From contig NZ_LMID01000001.1 in NCBI RefSeq assembly GCF_001428605.1, positions 999,372 to 1,063,371 on the forward strand: a DNA stretch of 64,000 nt, written 5' to 3'. The notes below the pieces were generated by a model, which was not told the origin of the DNA, did not search any database, and saw nothing but the letters and a program-made list of their open reading frames with translations. Positions 45,355-53,186 of this stretch are shown here, piece after piece. The first letter of the stretch is position 1; each line of letters opens with the position of its first letter. The translations under genes and the position numbers were made by a program. This stretch comes from Sphingomonas sp. Root720. Lineage in GTDB: Bacteria; Pseudomonadota; Alphaproteobacteria; Sphingomonadales; Sphingomonadaceae.

Positions 45355-46458
45355 CTATATTGACCCCGGCATGCGCCGTCGCAGGTCCTCGACGCACCGT
45401 CCTGCCGTCCGCCCGTCCCACAAGTCGGGGCGCCTGCGGTCCTGCCTGGGCTGGGCGAGTGCCGACAGCAGCCGTTCGAGCAGGTTCCCCGCATTGACGA
45501 GCTGGGCGGTCCCCTCGCTGATCGTGATCGGCCGCTCGGTGTTCTCGCGCAGGGTCAGGCAGGGAATGCCGAGATAGGTCGTCTCTTCCTGGATGCCGCC
45601 CGAATCGGTGATCACCGCGGCCGCACCCGCGACCAGGCTCATGAAACGGACATAGGCGGCCGGACCGGGCAGCCGCATTCCCGCCGCCTCCAGCCGCGCG
45701 ATGCCGGCGTCGCCGAGCCGCTGGCGGGTGCGCGGATGGACCGGGAAGACCAGCGGCAGGTGCGCCTGCACCGCGAGCAGCGCCTCGACCAGCCTTTCGA
45801 GCTGCTCGGGCACGTCGACGTTGGACGGCCGGTGCAGCGTCACCACGCCGTAGCCGCCCGGCGCCAGGCCCAGCTCGCCGGGATAGTCGGCGGCCATGAT
45901 CGCCGGGCGGACCAGTTCGTAGCTGTCCATCATGATGTTGCCGACCCGGGTGATCCGTTCGGCCGGAATCCCCTCGGCGCGGAGATTCTCGTCGGCGTCG
46001 GGCGACGGGGTCCACAGCACGTCGGCAAGGACGTCGGTGACGAGCCGGTTGAGCTCCTCGGGCATGTCGCGGTCGCGGCTGCGCAGCCCGGCCTCGAGAT
46101 GGACGATCGGTATGCGCAGCTTGCCCGCCGCCATCGAGGCGGCCGCGGTCGAATTGACGTCGCCGACGACGATCAGCCAATCGGGCCGTTCCGCGATCGC
46201 CAGCTTCTCATAGGCGATCATCACCCGGCCGGTCTGTTCGGCATGACTGCCCGACCCGATCCCGAGATGATGGTCGGGTGCCGGCAGGCCCAGGTCGGCG
46301 AAGATGTCGTCGGACATCGCCGCATCGTAGTGCTGGCCGGTGTGGACGATGACGGGCCGGAAATCCTCGGTCGCCTTCAGCGCATGCCACAGCGGCGCGA
46401 CCTTCATGAAATTGGGCCGGGCGGCGGCGATCAAATGAACGAGGGCGGGACCGGTCAT
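45355..46458 (-). CDS. wecB: UDP-N-acetylglucosamine 2-epimerase (non-hydrolysing)
   Basis: 367 residues from ATG 46458. It interconverts UDP-GlcNAc and UDP-ManNAc for surface polysaccharide. Visible elements are IAAARPNFMKVAPLWHAL, VHTGQHYDAAMSDDIF, VVGDVNSTAA, HLEAGLRSRDRDMPEELNR, TLHRPSNVD, and DSGGIQEETTYLGIPCLTLRENTERP. All of these are standard epimerase motifs. It lies 16 nt downstream of the CDF transporter gene, so the two share a transcript. No ManNAc dehydrogenase is adjacent. Confidence 0.93.
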   Translation of the reverse strand: MTGPALVHLIAAARPNFMKVAPLWHALKATEDFRPVIVHTGQHYDAAMSDDIFADLGLPAPDHHLGIGSGSHAEQTGRVMIAYEKLAIAERPDWLIVVGDVNSTAAASMAAGKLRIPIVHLEAGLRSRDRDMPEELNRLVTDVLADVLWTPSPDADENLRAEGIPAERITRVGNIMMDSYELVRPAIMAADYPGELGLAPGGYGVVTLHRPSNVDVPEQLERLVEALLAVQAHLPLVFPVHPRTRQRLGDAGIARLEAAGMRLPGPAAYVRFMSLVAGAAAVITDSGGIQEETTYLGIPCLTLRENTERPITISEGTAQLVNAGNLLERLLSALAQPRQDRRRPDLWDGRTAGRCVEDLRRRMPGSI

Positions 46459-46474
46459 CCGCAAATCCAGCCTT

Positions 46475-47458
46475 TCAATGACGGTGATGGTGCGAGTGGG
46501 CGTGGGCGTGGTCGTCATGGTCACGATGGGCATGGGCGGGGCCGCAATCGGCCTGCTCATGGCCGCATCCGCCCTGCTCGATCTGGAAGGTCGCGTGGCC
46601 GATCCCGAATTCCCGGCGGACGAGATCGGCGGTCGCCGCCAGGAACTCGTCGCCGCCGGGTTCGGGCATGACGAGATGCGCGGTCAGCGCCACCTCGGTC
46701 GTGCTGGTCGGCCAGATATGGACGTGGTGGACCGCGCCGACCCCCGGCAGTTCGCCGAGGCGCGCGGTGACGGCGGTAGCATCGATCCGGTCGGGCACGC
46801 CCTGCAGCGACATGACCAGCGAGTCGCGGAACAGGCCCCAGGTGCCCGCCACGATGACGGCGACGATGACCAGGCTGATCGCAGGATCGATCCACAGCAT
46901 CCCGGTCTGCAGCACCGCGAATCCGGCCACGACCACGCCGGCCGACACCGCCGCGTCGGCCGCCATGTGAAGGAAGGCGCCGCGAATGTTGAGGTCGTCA
47001 TGGCTGCCGCGCAGGAAGAGCAGCGCGGTGCCGAGGTTGATGACGATGCCGACCGCGGCGACCGCCATCATCATCCCGCTCTCGACCGGCGCCGGCTCGA
47101 AGAAGCGCTGGATCGCGCCCAGCGCGATCGCTCCGCAGGCAATCAGCAGCAGGATCGCGTTGAACAGCGCAGCGAGGATCGACGATCCACGCAGGCCATA
47201 GGTGTAGCGCGCCGTCGCCGGCCGCTTCGACAAGGCATAGGCAGCCCAGGCCATCAGCAGGCCCAGCACGTCGGACAGGTTGTGTCCGGCATCCGCGACC
47301 AGCGCGAGCGAGCCGGAGGCGAGGCCGGCCGCGCCCTCGATCAGTACGAAGCCGATGTTGAGCGCGATTCCGATCGCGAAGGCGCGGCCGTAATTGGTCA
47401 CGCCATGGGCATGACCATGGCCCGTCCCATGGTCATGATCGTGATGATGCGAACCCAT
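46475..47458 (-). CDS. CDF-family divalent cation (zinc-type) exporter
   Basis: 327 residues with six membrane segments. His-rich tails occur at both ends (GSHHHDHDHGTGHGHAHG and a C-terminal HAHRDHDDHAHAHSHHHRH). The transport sites are LVADAGHNLSDVLGLLMAW (TM2, HxxxD) and GAFLHMAADAAVSAGVV (TM5, HxxxD), the zinc-type tetrad of the CzcD/ZitB group. It exports zinc or similar ions in exchange for protons. ATG 47458 begins at the His-rich tail. Confidence 0.92.
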   Translation of the reverse strand: MGSHHHDHDHGTGHGHAHGVTNYGRAFAIGIALNIGFVLIEGAAGLASGSLALVADAGHNLSDVLGLLMAWAAYALSKRPATARYTYGLRGSSILAALFNAILLLIACGAIALGAIQRFFEPAPVESGMMMAVAAVGIVINLGTALLFLRGSHDDLNIRGAFLHMAADAAVSAGVVVAGFAVLQTGMLWIDPAISLVIVAVIVAGTWGLFRDSLVMSLQGVPDRIDATAVTARLGELPGVGAVHHVHIWPTSTTEVALTAHLVMPEPGGDEFLAATADLVRREFGIGHATFQIEQGGCGHEQADCGPAHAHRDHDDHAHAHSHHHRH

Positions 47459-47644
47459 CGCCGCTATCGTTCCGTCTCGCGCATGGCGCAGGCAAGCCAT
47501 AGCCGCGCGCCAAAGGCAAGCCACCGCGCCGATTCGCGGTCCCCACGACCCGTAATTCTGCCTGTTCCGATCGCGGCCGGTCCCGGATTCCGCCCGTTTT
47601 CCGGTCCATCGGCCCCCCATCGACGATGGGGTGAAGATGGAAAC

Positions 47645-47673
47645 TTTACATCATGGTCGGTGCACCATATATC
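47645..47673 (+). promoter_or_regulatory. Candidate promoter of the polyamine genes
   Basis: TTTACA at 47645-47650 and TATATC at 47668-47673, spacer exactly 17. The predicted start of transcription at about 47680 leaves a 70-nt leader before the decarboxylase. Confidence 0.6.
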
Positions 47674-47692
47674 CGCGCCTCCGCTGCCCCAT

Positions 47693-47744
47693 GGGACTTC
47701 CACCGCAAGGCAGCTTTCTTGCCAACGTTACACCCGGAGGTCCC
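47693..47744 (+). ncRNA. Structured leader masking the decarboxylase ribosome-binding site (speF-like)
   Basis: GGGACTTCC (47693-47701) pairs with GGAGGTCCC (47736-47744) over nine positions with one G-U pair. The right arm is the Shine-Dalgarno GGAGG itself, five to nine bases before the TTG start. An apical hairpin pairs GCAAG (47705-47709) with CTTGC (47718-47722). A speF leader motif upstream of ornithine decarboxylase genes is known in Alphaproteobacteria (Rfam speF). Whether this is that motif was not tested with a covariance model. Confidence 0.55.
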
Positions 47745-47749
47745 TTGAG

Positions 47750-48943
47750 TTGCACAAGCACCATAGCGCGCTGGGGCTAGCTACCGCCCTTCGACCGGTT
47801 CAGCCGGTAACGCTCCTTCGTCCCCACGCCGCTGCGCGGGCCGCCCGGTTCTTCGTCGAGAAGTTCCAGGGACGGTCGATGTATGCGGTCAAGGCGAATC
47901 CGTCTCCCGATCTCATCCAGATTCTCTGGGAGAACGGCATCACGCATTTCGACGTGGCGTCGATCGCCGAGGTTCGCCTCGTCGCCGGCGTCGCGCCGGA
48001 AGCGACGCTCTGCTTCATGCACCCGGTCAAGGCCGAGGAAGCGATCGCCGAGGCCTATTTCAATCATGGCGTCCGCACCTTCTCGCTCGATTCGGTCGAG
48101 GAACTGGAAAAGATCGTCCGGGCCACCGAGGGCGCGACCGACCTGACGCTGTGCGTCCGGCTGCGCGTCTCGTCGGAAATGTCGAAGCTCAGCCTCGCCT
48201 CGAAGTTCGGGGTCGAGCAGGCCGAGGCCAAGGAATTGCTGCAGCGGACCCGCCAGGTCGCCGACGCGCTGGGCATCTGCTTCCACGTCGGCAGCCAGGC
48301 GATGAGCCCGTCGGCCTATGTGCAGGCGATGGAACGCGTCCGCGCGGCGATCGTCTCGGCGGCGGTCACCGTCGACGTGATCGACGTCGGCGGCGGCTTT
48401 CCCTCGGTCTATCCGGGCATGGAACCGCCCGCGCTCGAAGCCTATTTCGGTGCGATCCACCAGGCGTTCGAGAGCCTGCCGGTCAGCTATTCGTCCGAAC
48501 TGTGGTGCGAGCCCGGCCGCGCGCTGTGCGCCGAATATGCCAGCCTGCTGGTGCGGGTCGAGCGTCGCCGCGGCGACGAGCTCTACATCAACGACGGTGC
48601 CTATGGCGCCCTGTTCGATGCGGCGCATATCGGCTGGCGCTTCCCGGTGAAGCTGCTCCGCGAGCCTGACTCGAACGCCCGCGACGTGGCGTTCAGCTTC
48701 TACGGCCCGACCTGCGACGACATGGATCGCATGGCCGGCCCGTTCATGCTGCCCGTCGACGTCGGCCCCGGCGACTATATCGAGATCGGCATGCTCGGCG
48801 CCTATGGCTGTGCGATGCGCACCGGCTTCAACGGCTTCACCGCCGGCGAAAGGGTGATCATGGACGACGAGCCGATGGCCAGCCTGTACATCGCCGACGA
48901 AGATGTCCGCGAAGCGGTTTCGTCGAACGTCATCAAGCTGTAA
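47750..48943 (+). CDS. Type III PLP decarboxylase (ornithine/lysine decarboxylase)
   Basis: 397 residues from TTG 47750 (reads LHKHHSALGLATALRP). It decarboxylates ornithine and/or lysine to putrescine or cadaverine. The PLP lysine is Lys48 in MYAVKANPSPDL. GGGFPSVYPG is the phosphate loop, WCEPGRALCAEYA follows, and the catalytic Cys is in FYGPTCDDMDRM. The frame is open far upstream, but the TTG is the first start near the family N-terminus, with GGAGG nine bases before it. The downstream deoxyhypusine-synthase-like gene suggests a polyamine operon. Confidence 0.92.
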   Translation: MHKHHSALGLATALRPVQPVTLLRPHAAARAARFFVEKFQGRSMYAVKANPSPDLIQILWENGITHFDVASIAEVRLVAGVAPEATLCFMHPVKAEEAIAEAYFNHGVRTFSLDSVEELEKIVRATEGATDLTLCVRLRVSSEMSKLSLASKFGVEQAEAKELLQRTRQVADALGICFHVGSQAMSPSAYVQAMERVRAAIVSAAVTVDVIDVGGGFPSVYPGMEPPALEAYFGAIHQAFESLPVSYSSELWCEPGRALCAEYASLLVRVERRRGDELYINDGAYGALFDAAHIGWRFPVKLLREPDSNARDVAFSFYGPTCDDMDRMAGPFMLPVDVGPGDYIEIGMLGAYGCAMRTGFNGFTAGERVIMDDEPMASLYIADEDVREAVSSNVIKL

Positions 48944-48959
48944 GGCCCCAGCTACTAAC

Positions 48960-49048
48960 GCAGTCGTCATGCCAGCGAAGGCTGGCATCTCAGGAGGCTC
49001 GGCCGCCGTGCCTCTCCCGAGATCCCAGCCTTCGCTGGGATGACGCTT
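48960..49048. repeat. Inverted pair of REP-like palindromes
   Basis: Left CGTCATGCCAGCGAAGGCTGG then CATCTCAGG; right GAGATCCCAGCCTTCGCTGGG then ATGACGC. The two copies are inverted and nearly complementary, forming one long stem or two hairpins between the decarboxylase and the deoxyhypusine-synthase-like gene. This is the clearest example of the family in the window. Confidence 0.8.
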
Positions 49049-49066
49049 TTGTTTTGAGGTAAGAAT

Positions 49067-50119
49067 ATGACCCAGTCCGCCATCAACGACACGCGCAAGG
49101 CCGAGCTGCTCTCGACCGTCGTCGAGCATATCGACATCACGAGCTTCGACGCGCGTCCGATCATCGACGCGATGGGCAAGATGAGCTTCACCAGCCGCGA
49201 TCTCGCCCGCGCCACCGGCATCTACAACCAGATGCTCGAGGATCCCGACTGCACCATCTTCCTGGTGATCGCGGGTTCGACTTCGGCCGGCGGCTGCATG
49301 GACGCCTATGCCGAGCTGGTGCGCTCGGGCATGGTCGACGCGATCGTCGCGACCGGCGCCTCGATCGTCGACATGGATTTCTTCGAAGGCCTCGGCCACA
49401 AGCATTACCAGGCGCTCGAGGTGCCCGACGACGACACGCTGCGCTCGCTGCTGATCGACCGCATCTACGACACCTATATCGACGAGGAGCAGCTCCAGGA
49501 CTGCGACTTCACGATCAACAAGATCGCCAATGCGCTGCCGCCGCAGGCCTATTCGAGCCGCGCCTTCATCCGCGAGATGGGCAAGTATCTCGTCGAGCAC
49601 GGCAAGAAGGAAAACAGCCTCGTCAAGCTCGCCTATGAGCATGACGTGCCGATCTTCTGCCCGGCCTTCGTCGACTCGTCTGCGGGCTTCGGCCTCGTCA
49701 AGCATCAGGTCGACTGCATGAAGGCAGGCCGGCCCTACATGGTGCTCGATGCGATCGCCGACTTCCGCGAACTGACCGACATCAAGGTCAAGGCGGGCAC
49801 CAGCGGTCTGCTGATGATCGGCGGCGGCGTGCCGAAGAACTTCATCCAGGACACCGTGGTGTGCGCCGAGATCCTCGGCCATGACGATGTCGAGGTGCAC
49901 AAATATGCGGTGCAGATCACCGTCGCCGATGTGCGCGACGGTGCCTGCTCCTCTTCGACCCTCCAGGAAGCGGCGAGCTGGGGCAAGGTCAACACCGGCA
50001 TCGAGCAGATGGTGTTCGCCGAAGCCGGCTCGGTGGTCCCGCTGCTGGCGTCGGACGCCTATCATCGCGGCCACTGGAAGAACCGCGCCAGGCGCGCATG
50101 GGGCAAGCTGTTCGATTGA
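49067..50119 (+). CDS. Deoxyhypusine synthase-like protein (probable homospermidine synthase)
   Basis: 350 residues of the deoxyhypusine synthase fold. NAD-site segments are IFLVIAGSTSAGGCMDAYAE, ATGASIVDMDFFEGLGHKHYQ and SGLLMIGGGVPKNFIQDT. The active-site lysine equivalent is Lys307 in EAASWGKVNTG. Bacteria lack eIF5A, and bacterial members of this family can make homospermidine by transferring an aminobutyl group to putrescine. The adjacent decarboxylase would supply the putrescine. A strong terminator follows. Confidence 0.9.
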   Translation: MTQSAINDTRKAELLSTVVEHIDITSFDARPIIDAMGKMSFTSRDLARATGIYNQMLEDPDCTIFLVIAGSTSAGGCMDAYAELVRSGMVDAIVATGASIVDMDFFEGLGHKHYQALEVPDDDTLRSLLIDRIYDTYIDEEQLQDCDFTINKIANALPPQAYSSRAFIREMGKYLVEHGKKENSLVKLAYEHDVPIFCPAFVDSSAGFGLVKHQVDCMKAGRPYMVLDAIADFRELTDIKVKAGTSGLLMIGGGVPKNFIQDTVVCAEILGHDDVEVHKYAVQITVADVRDGACSSSTLQEAASWGKVNTGIEQMVFAEAGSVVPLLASDAYHRGHWKNRARRAWGKLFD

Positions 50120-50141
50120 TCCCGACGCCATGATATCGAAG

Positions 50142-50176
50142 AGCCGTTCCTGTTCCCGATGCAGGGGCGGCTTTTT
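50142..50176 (+). terminator. Rho-independent terminator after deoxyhypusine synthase-like gene
   Basis: AGCCGTTCCTG pairs with CAGGGGCGGCT (11 positions, two G-U) around a TTCCCGATG loop, followed by TTTTTG. It ends two bases before the ATG annotated for the next gene. Confidence 0.8.
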
Positions 50177-50178
50177 GC

Positions 50179-52056
50179 ATGCATGACCTCATCGCCTTCG
50201 AGCGGGCGGCCTACGGACGCACGCCCGACCGCGTGACCCGGATGATCGCCGTCCTGCGCCGGGCGGCGGCGGGGCGCCTGGCGGACGGTGCCGGCGGACC
50301 CGGCGCGCAGCCGGGCAGGGAAACGACGGCCGGCATGGAAGCGATGGCCAGCCGCCTCGCGGCCGCGCTCGCCGCGGTCCTGGCCGATCCGGAGGTGGAG
50401 CCGTCGGCGCGGGAAATCGAGGATCTGATCCTGTTTTCGGGCACGATCCGCCAGCTGTTCGACATCGCCGGGTTCGGCGGGACCGATTTTCTCCTGCGCC
50501 TGCTGGGCGATATCGCGTGGGACGCGCCGAGCGGGCAGATCGCCAAGCGCTTCCTGCTGCTATCGCTCGATTCCATATATGACTGGCGCCCGGCGATGCT
50601 GGCGAACGCCCCTCCCCGGCTCGGCTGGGGGGTGCTGGCCGCACTGGTCGCGACCCGGCCGATCGCCACGCGGCGCGGCGTGGCCATGAAGGGCCGGCTG
50701 CTGGAAGCGGCGGCGTCGATGCCACCCGCCATCTTCCCGCTCGACATCGACCATCTGGTTCTCGTCAGCCTGGCCTGGATGCAGTGCAGCTATTCCGCCT
50801 CGCCGCACAAGCATGCGATCAAGGCGCCGCTGAACGCCGCCCTCCGTGCCATGGCGGCCGGCTGGGAGCTGGAAGACGTCGCACCGGCCGGACGGCGCCC
50901 GCGACGGGATCGGCCGCTGCTGCTCTTCGCCGCGGAGGTCATCAACGGCACCCATGTCCAGTATCGCTATTTCGGCCGGTATCTGCGCCAGCTGCGCGAA
51001 CGCTTCGACCTGGTCCTGCTCACCGAAGCGCGCGAGGCGGACCCGGCCGCCCGCGCCCTGTTCGACCGGGTGCTGACCTTCGAACGCGGCGAGGACGCGA
51101 AGCATCTCCACCGGATCCACCGGATGATCGCCGATACCGCCCCGGACATCATCTTCTACCCCAGCGTCGGCATGCGCCATTGGGGACCTCTCTTCGCCAA
51201 TCTCCGGCTGGCACCGATCCAGATGACCGCGCTCGGCCATTCCGCGTCGACCTTCTGCGACACGATCGACTATTATCTGCTCGAGGAAGGCTATGTGTCC
51301 GACCCGGCCCTGTTCGGCGAGACAGTGATAACGCTGCCCGACGAAAGCCTGGTCTTCGAACGGCCGCCGCATTACCGGCCCTGCGACCCCGCCATACGGG
51401 CCGCGCCGCACCCGTTGCGGATCGCCTTTCCAAGCAATCTGCTGAAGCTCAACCCCGATTTCCTGGCGGTGATCGCGCGCATCGTCGCGGCCGCACCCCG
51501 GCCGCTCGAACTCCACTTCCTGCCCAATGCCGCCGGCCTGGAACTCGATGCCGGGCGGCGGGCGATCGGCCGGACACTGCCCGGGGCGACGGTCCACGGC
51601 ATGCTGTCCTATGCCGATTATCTGGCGGTCCTGTCGGCGTGCGACCTCGTCCTGGGCCCCTTTCCCTTCGGCGGTCTCCACAGCGTGGTCGACTCGCTCC
51701 GGCAGGGGCTGCCGGTCGTCGCTATGGAAGGCGCCGAACCCCATGGCCGTACCGACGCGATGCTGCTGCGGCGGCTCGGCCTGCCCGGATGGCTGGTCGC
51801 CGCGAACGAGGAGGATTATGTGGCGGCGGCGCTCCGCCTCATCGCCGACGATGCGCTACGGATCGACCTGAGCGAGCAGGCGCTGGCGCTCGACATCGAC
51901 CGGCTGATGTTCGGCGACGCGGCGACGCCATTGCGCAGCGAGGTGCGCGATGCGGTCTGGTGGATCCATCGCCACCATGAGGCCGCCCGAGCGGACGGCC
52001 GCAAGCTGTGGAGCGAGGCCGACAGGTCGGCGTTCGATGGGGCGCCGTCCGCCTGA
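50179..52056 (+). CDS. HMW1C-like (GT41) glycosyltransferase
   Basis: 625 residues, close to the 620 of characterised HMW1C enzymes. An N-terminal all-helical domain spans about 1-240. The GT-B part has LLFAAEVINGTHVQYRYFGR, DIIFYPSVGMRHWGPLFANL, LGHSASTFCDTIDYYLLEEG and AFPSNLLKLNPDFLAVIARI (Lys423, equivalent to the UDP-sugar-contacting Lys). GPFPFGGLHSVVDSLRQGLPVV keeps Asp505, but the usual Asn four residues before it is His501. HMW1C enzymes N-glucosylate Asn in the cytoplasm. The 5' end is crowded: a terminator lies just before ATG 50179, so ATG 50242 is an alternative start. Confidence 0.75.
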   Translation: MHDLIAFERAAYGRTPDRVTRMIAVLRRAAAGRLADGAGGPGAQPGRETTAGMEAMASRLAAALAAVLADPEVEPSAREIEDLILFSGTIRQLFDIAGFGGTDFLLRLLGDIAWDAPSGQIAKRFLLLSLDSIYDWRPAMLANAPPRLGWGVLAALVATRPIATRRGVAMKGRLLEAAASMPPAIFPLDIDHLVLVSLAWMQCSYSASPHKHAIKAPLNAALRAMAAGWELEDVAPAGRRPRRDRPLLLFAAEVINGTHVQYRYFGRYLRQLRERFDLVLLTEAREADPAARALFDRVLTFERGEDAKHLHRIHRMIADTAPDIIFYPSVGMRHWGPLFANLRLAPIQMTALGHSASTFCDTIDYYLLEEGYVSDPALFGETVITLPDESLVFERPPHYRPCDPAIRAAPHPLRIAFPSNLLKLNPDFLAVIARIVAAAPRPLELHFLPNAAGLELDAGRRAIGRTLPGATVHGMLSYADYLAVLSACDLVLGPFPFGGLHSVVDSLRQGLPVVAMEGAEPHGRTDAMLLRRLGLPGWLVAANEEDYVAAALRLIADDALRIDLSEQALALDIDRLMFGDAATPLRSEVRDAVWWIHRHHEAARADGRKLWSEADRSAFDGAPSA

Positions 52057-52059
52057 GGG

Positions 52060-52512
52060 TCAGTGCGAGGACGGTCGCCCGACCGGCCCGTCCTGATCGT
52101 GGCTCGCCTGCGCCAGCTTCTGCAGCAGCTCGTAGAGATCGGTGGTCTGCTGGGTCCGGTTGAGCGCGTCGGCTTTGTCGAGCACCCGCGCGACATGCTG
52201 GTCCATGTAGCTGGCATCCCCCCAATAGGCGAGGCTCCAGTCCGGGAAGCGATAGCCGTCGATCGGCTTGTTCTCGATCACCGTCACCGACTCGTGCCGC
52301 CAGTCGCGGCGAATGCTGTCCATCAGCTCGGCGATCGAGCCCGGCGGACCTTCCAGCAGCTGGGCGAAGTGGCGCTCGGTGAAGATCAGGGCTCCGCGCA
52401 CCTCCAGGCGGGCATTGCGCTCGATCGAACCGGACACTATGCGGTCGATCTCCTCCGCTTGGGAGGGCAGCTGAAGCCGGCTGCGACTGACATAGATAAG
52501 CGACTGGTACAT
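52060..52512 (-). CDS. BLUF-domain blue-light sensor protein
   Basis: 150 residues from ATG 52512 (MYQSLIYVSRSRLQLPSQ). BLUF elements are LIYVS (Tyr), NARLEVRGALIF (Asn), HFAQLLEGPPG (Gln) and MDSIRRDWRHESVTV, with Trp in DWSLAY. A helical C-terminal extension of about 45 residues follows. It has no attached output domain. The 164-residue longer reading begins in non-conserved sequence. It converges on the HMW1C-like gene with three bases between stops. Confidence 0.9.
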   Translation of the reverse strand: MYQSLIYVSRSRLQLPSQAEEIDRIVSGSIERNARLEVRGALIFTERHFAQLLEGPPGSIAELMDSIRRDWRHESVTVIENKPIDGYRFPDWSLAYWGDASYMDQHVARVLDKADALNRTQQTTDLYELLQKLAQASHDQDGPVGRPSSH

Positions 52513-52676
52513 GGCTCGCTTATCGCACGGCGCGATGTACCACGCACTCAGCAAAGATACGAATTCGTTGACGAAATTGGCGATCGTTACGCCGATGGTC
52601 GAAGCAATATGGTAAATGTCGCGGGAAATGGGTAGACCCCTGGCGGGCGGTGTCCGCCGCCGGGGAGAAGGCCCGC

Positions 52677-53111
52677 ATGCATACGCCGATTCTATGTGCG
52701 GTGATCGCGCTGGTGCTCTGGACCTTCGTGATGTGGCTGTGGCTCTATGCGACGCGCATCCCGGCGGTCGTGAAGGGCGGCATCGCCTATGATCCCAACA
52801 AGCCAGCCAGCGATTTCATGGACCGCATTCCGCCACGGGTCCGCTGGAAGGCCGATAACTACAACCACCTCCACGAACAGCCGACCATCTTCTACGCGGT
52901 CGCGATCATCCTCTCGATGCTCGCGGCGGGCGGCGGGCTCAACGCGACGCTGGCATGGATCTACGTGGCCTTGCGGATCGCCCATAGCCTCGTTCAGGCG
53001 ACGGTGAACGTGGTGATGCTGCGCCTTGCCCTGTTCGTCGCGGCCTCGGCCGTCCTGTTCGTGCTGAGCCTGCGCGCCGCGCTGCTGCTGTTCGGCGGCC
53101 CGGCGGCCTGA
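52677..53111 (+). CDS. MAPEG-family membrane protein
   Basis: 144 residues from ATG 52677, preceded by GGGGAGAAGG. Four membrane segments. Family features are NKPASDFMDRIPPRVRWKAD, NYNHLHEQPTIFYAVAIIL (N-x-x-E-like motif) and LRIAHSLVQATVNVVMLRL. MAPEG proteins include microsomal glutathione transferase and eicosanoid enzymes; in bacteria the role is mostly unassigned. Confidence 0.85.
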   Translation: MHTPILCAVIALVLWTFVMWLWLYATRIPAVVKGGIAYDPNKPASDFMDRIPPRVRWKADNYNHLHEQPTIFYAVAIILSMLAAGGGLNATLAWIYVALRIAHSLVQATVNVVMLRLALFVAASAVLFVLSLRAALLLFGGPAA

Positions 53112-53186
53112 TCGGAAGCGGTACCGGCCTTGACCTGACCACACCGCCCAGCAGAGGGCGGGTGACCTAATCCGGAAAGAGCCCGG

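Noticed and set aside
46478-47749. Long N-terminal extension of the decarboxylase frame
   Set aside because: The frame stays open upstream but covers the CDF gene antisense and the promoter and leader; homology-like sequence begins only at the TTG.
47777-50131. 784-residue minus-strand frame opposite the decarboxylase and deoxyhypusine-synthase-like genes
   Set aside because: It spans two real genes and an intergenic repeat, has no recognisable motif, and is Asp/Arg/His-rich as typical antisense frames are here.
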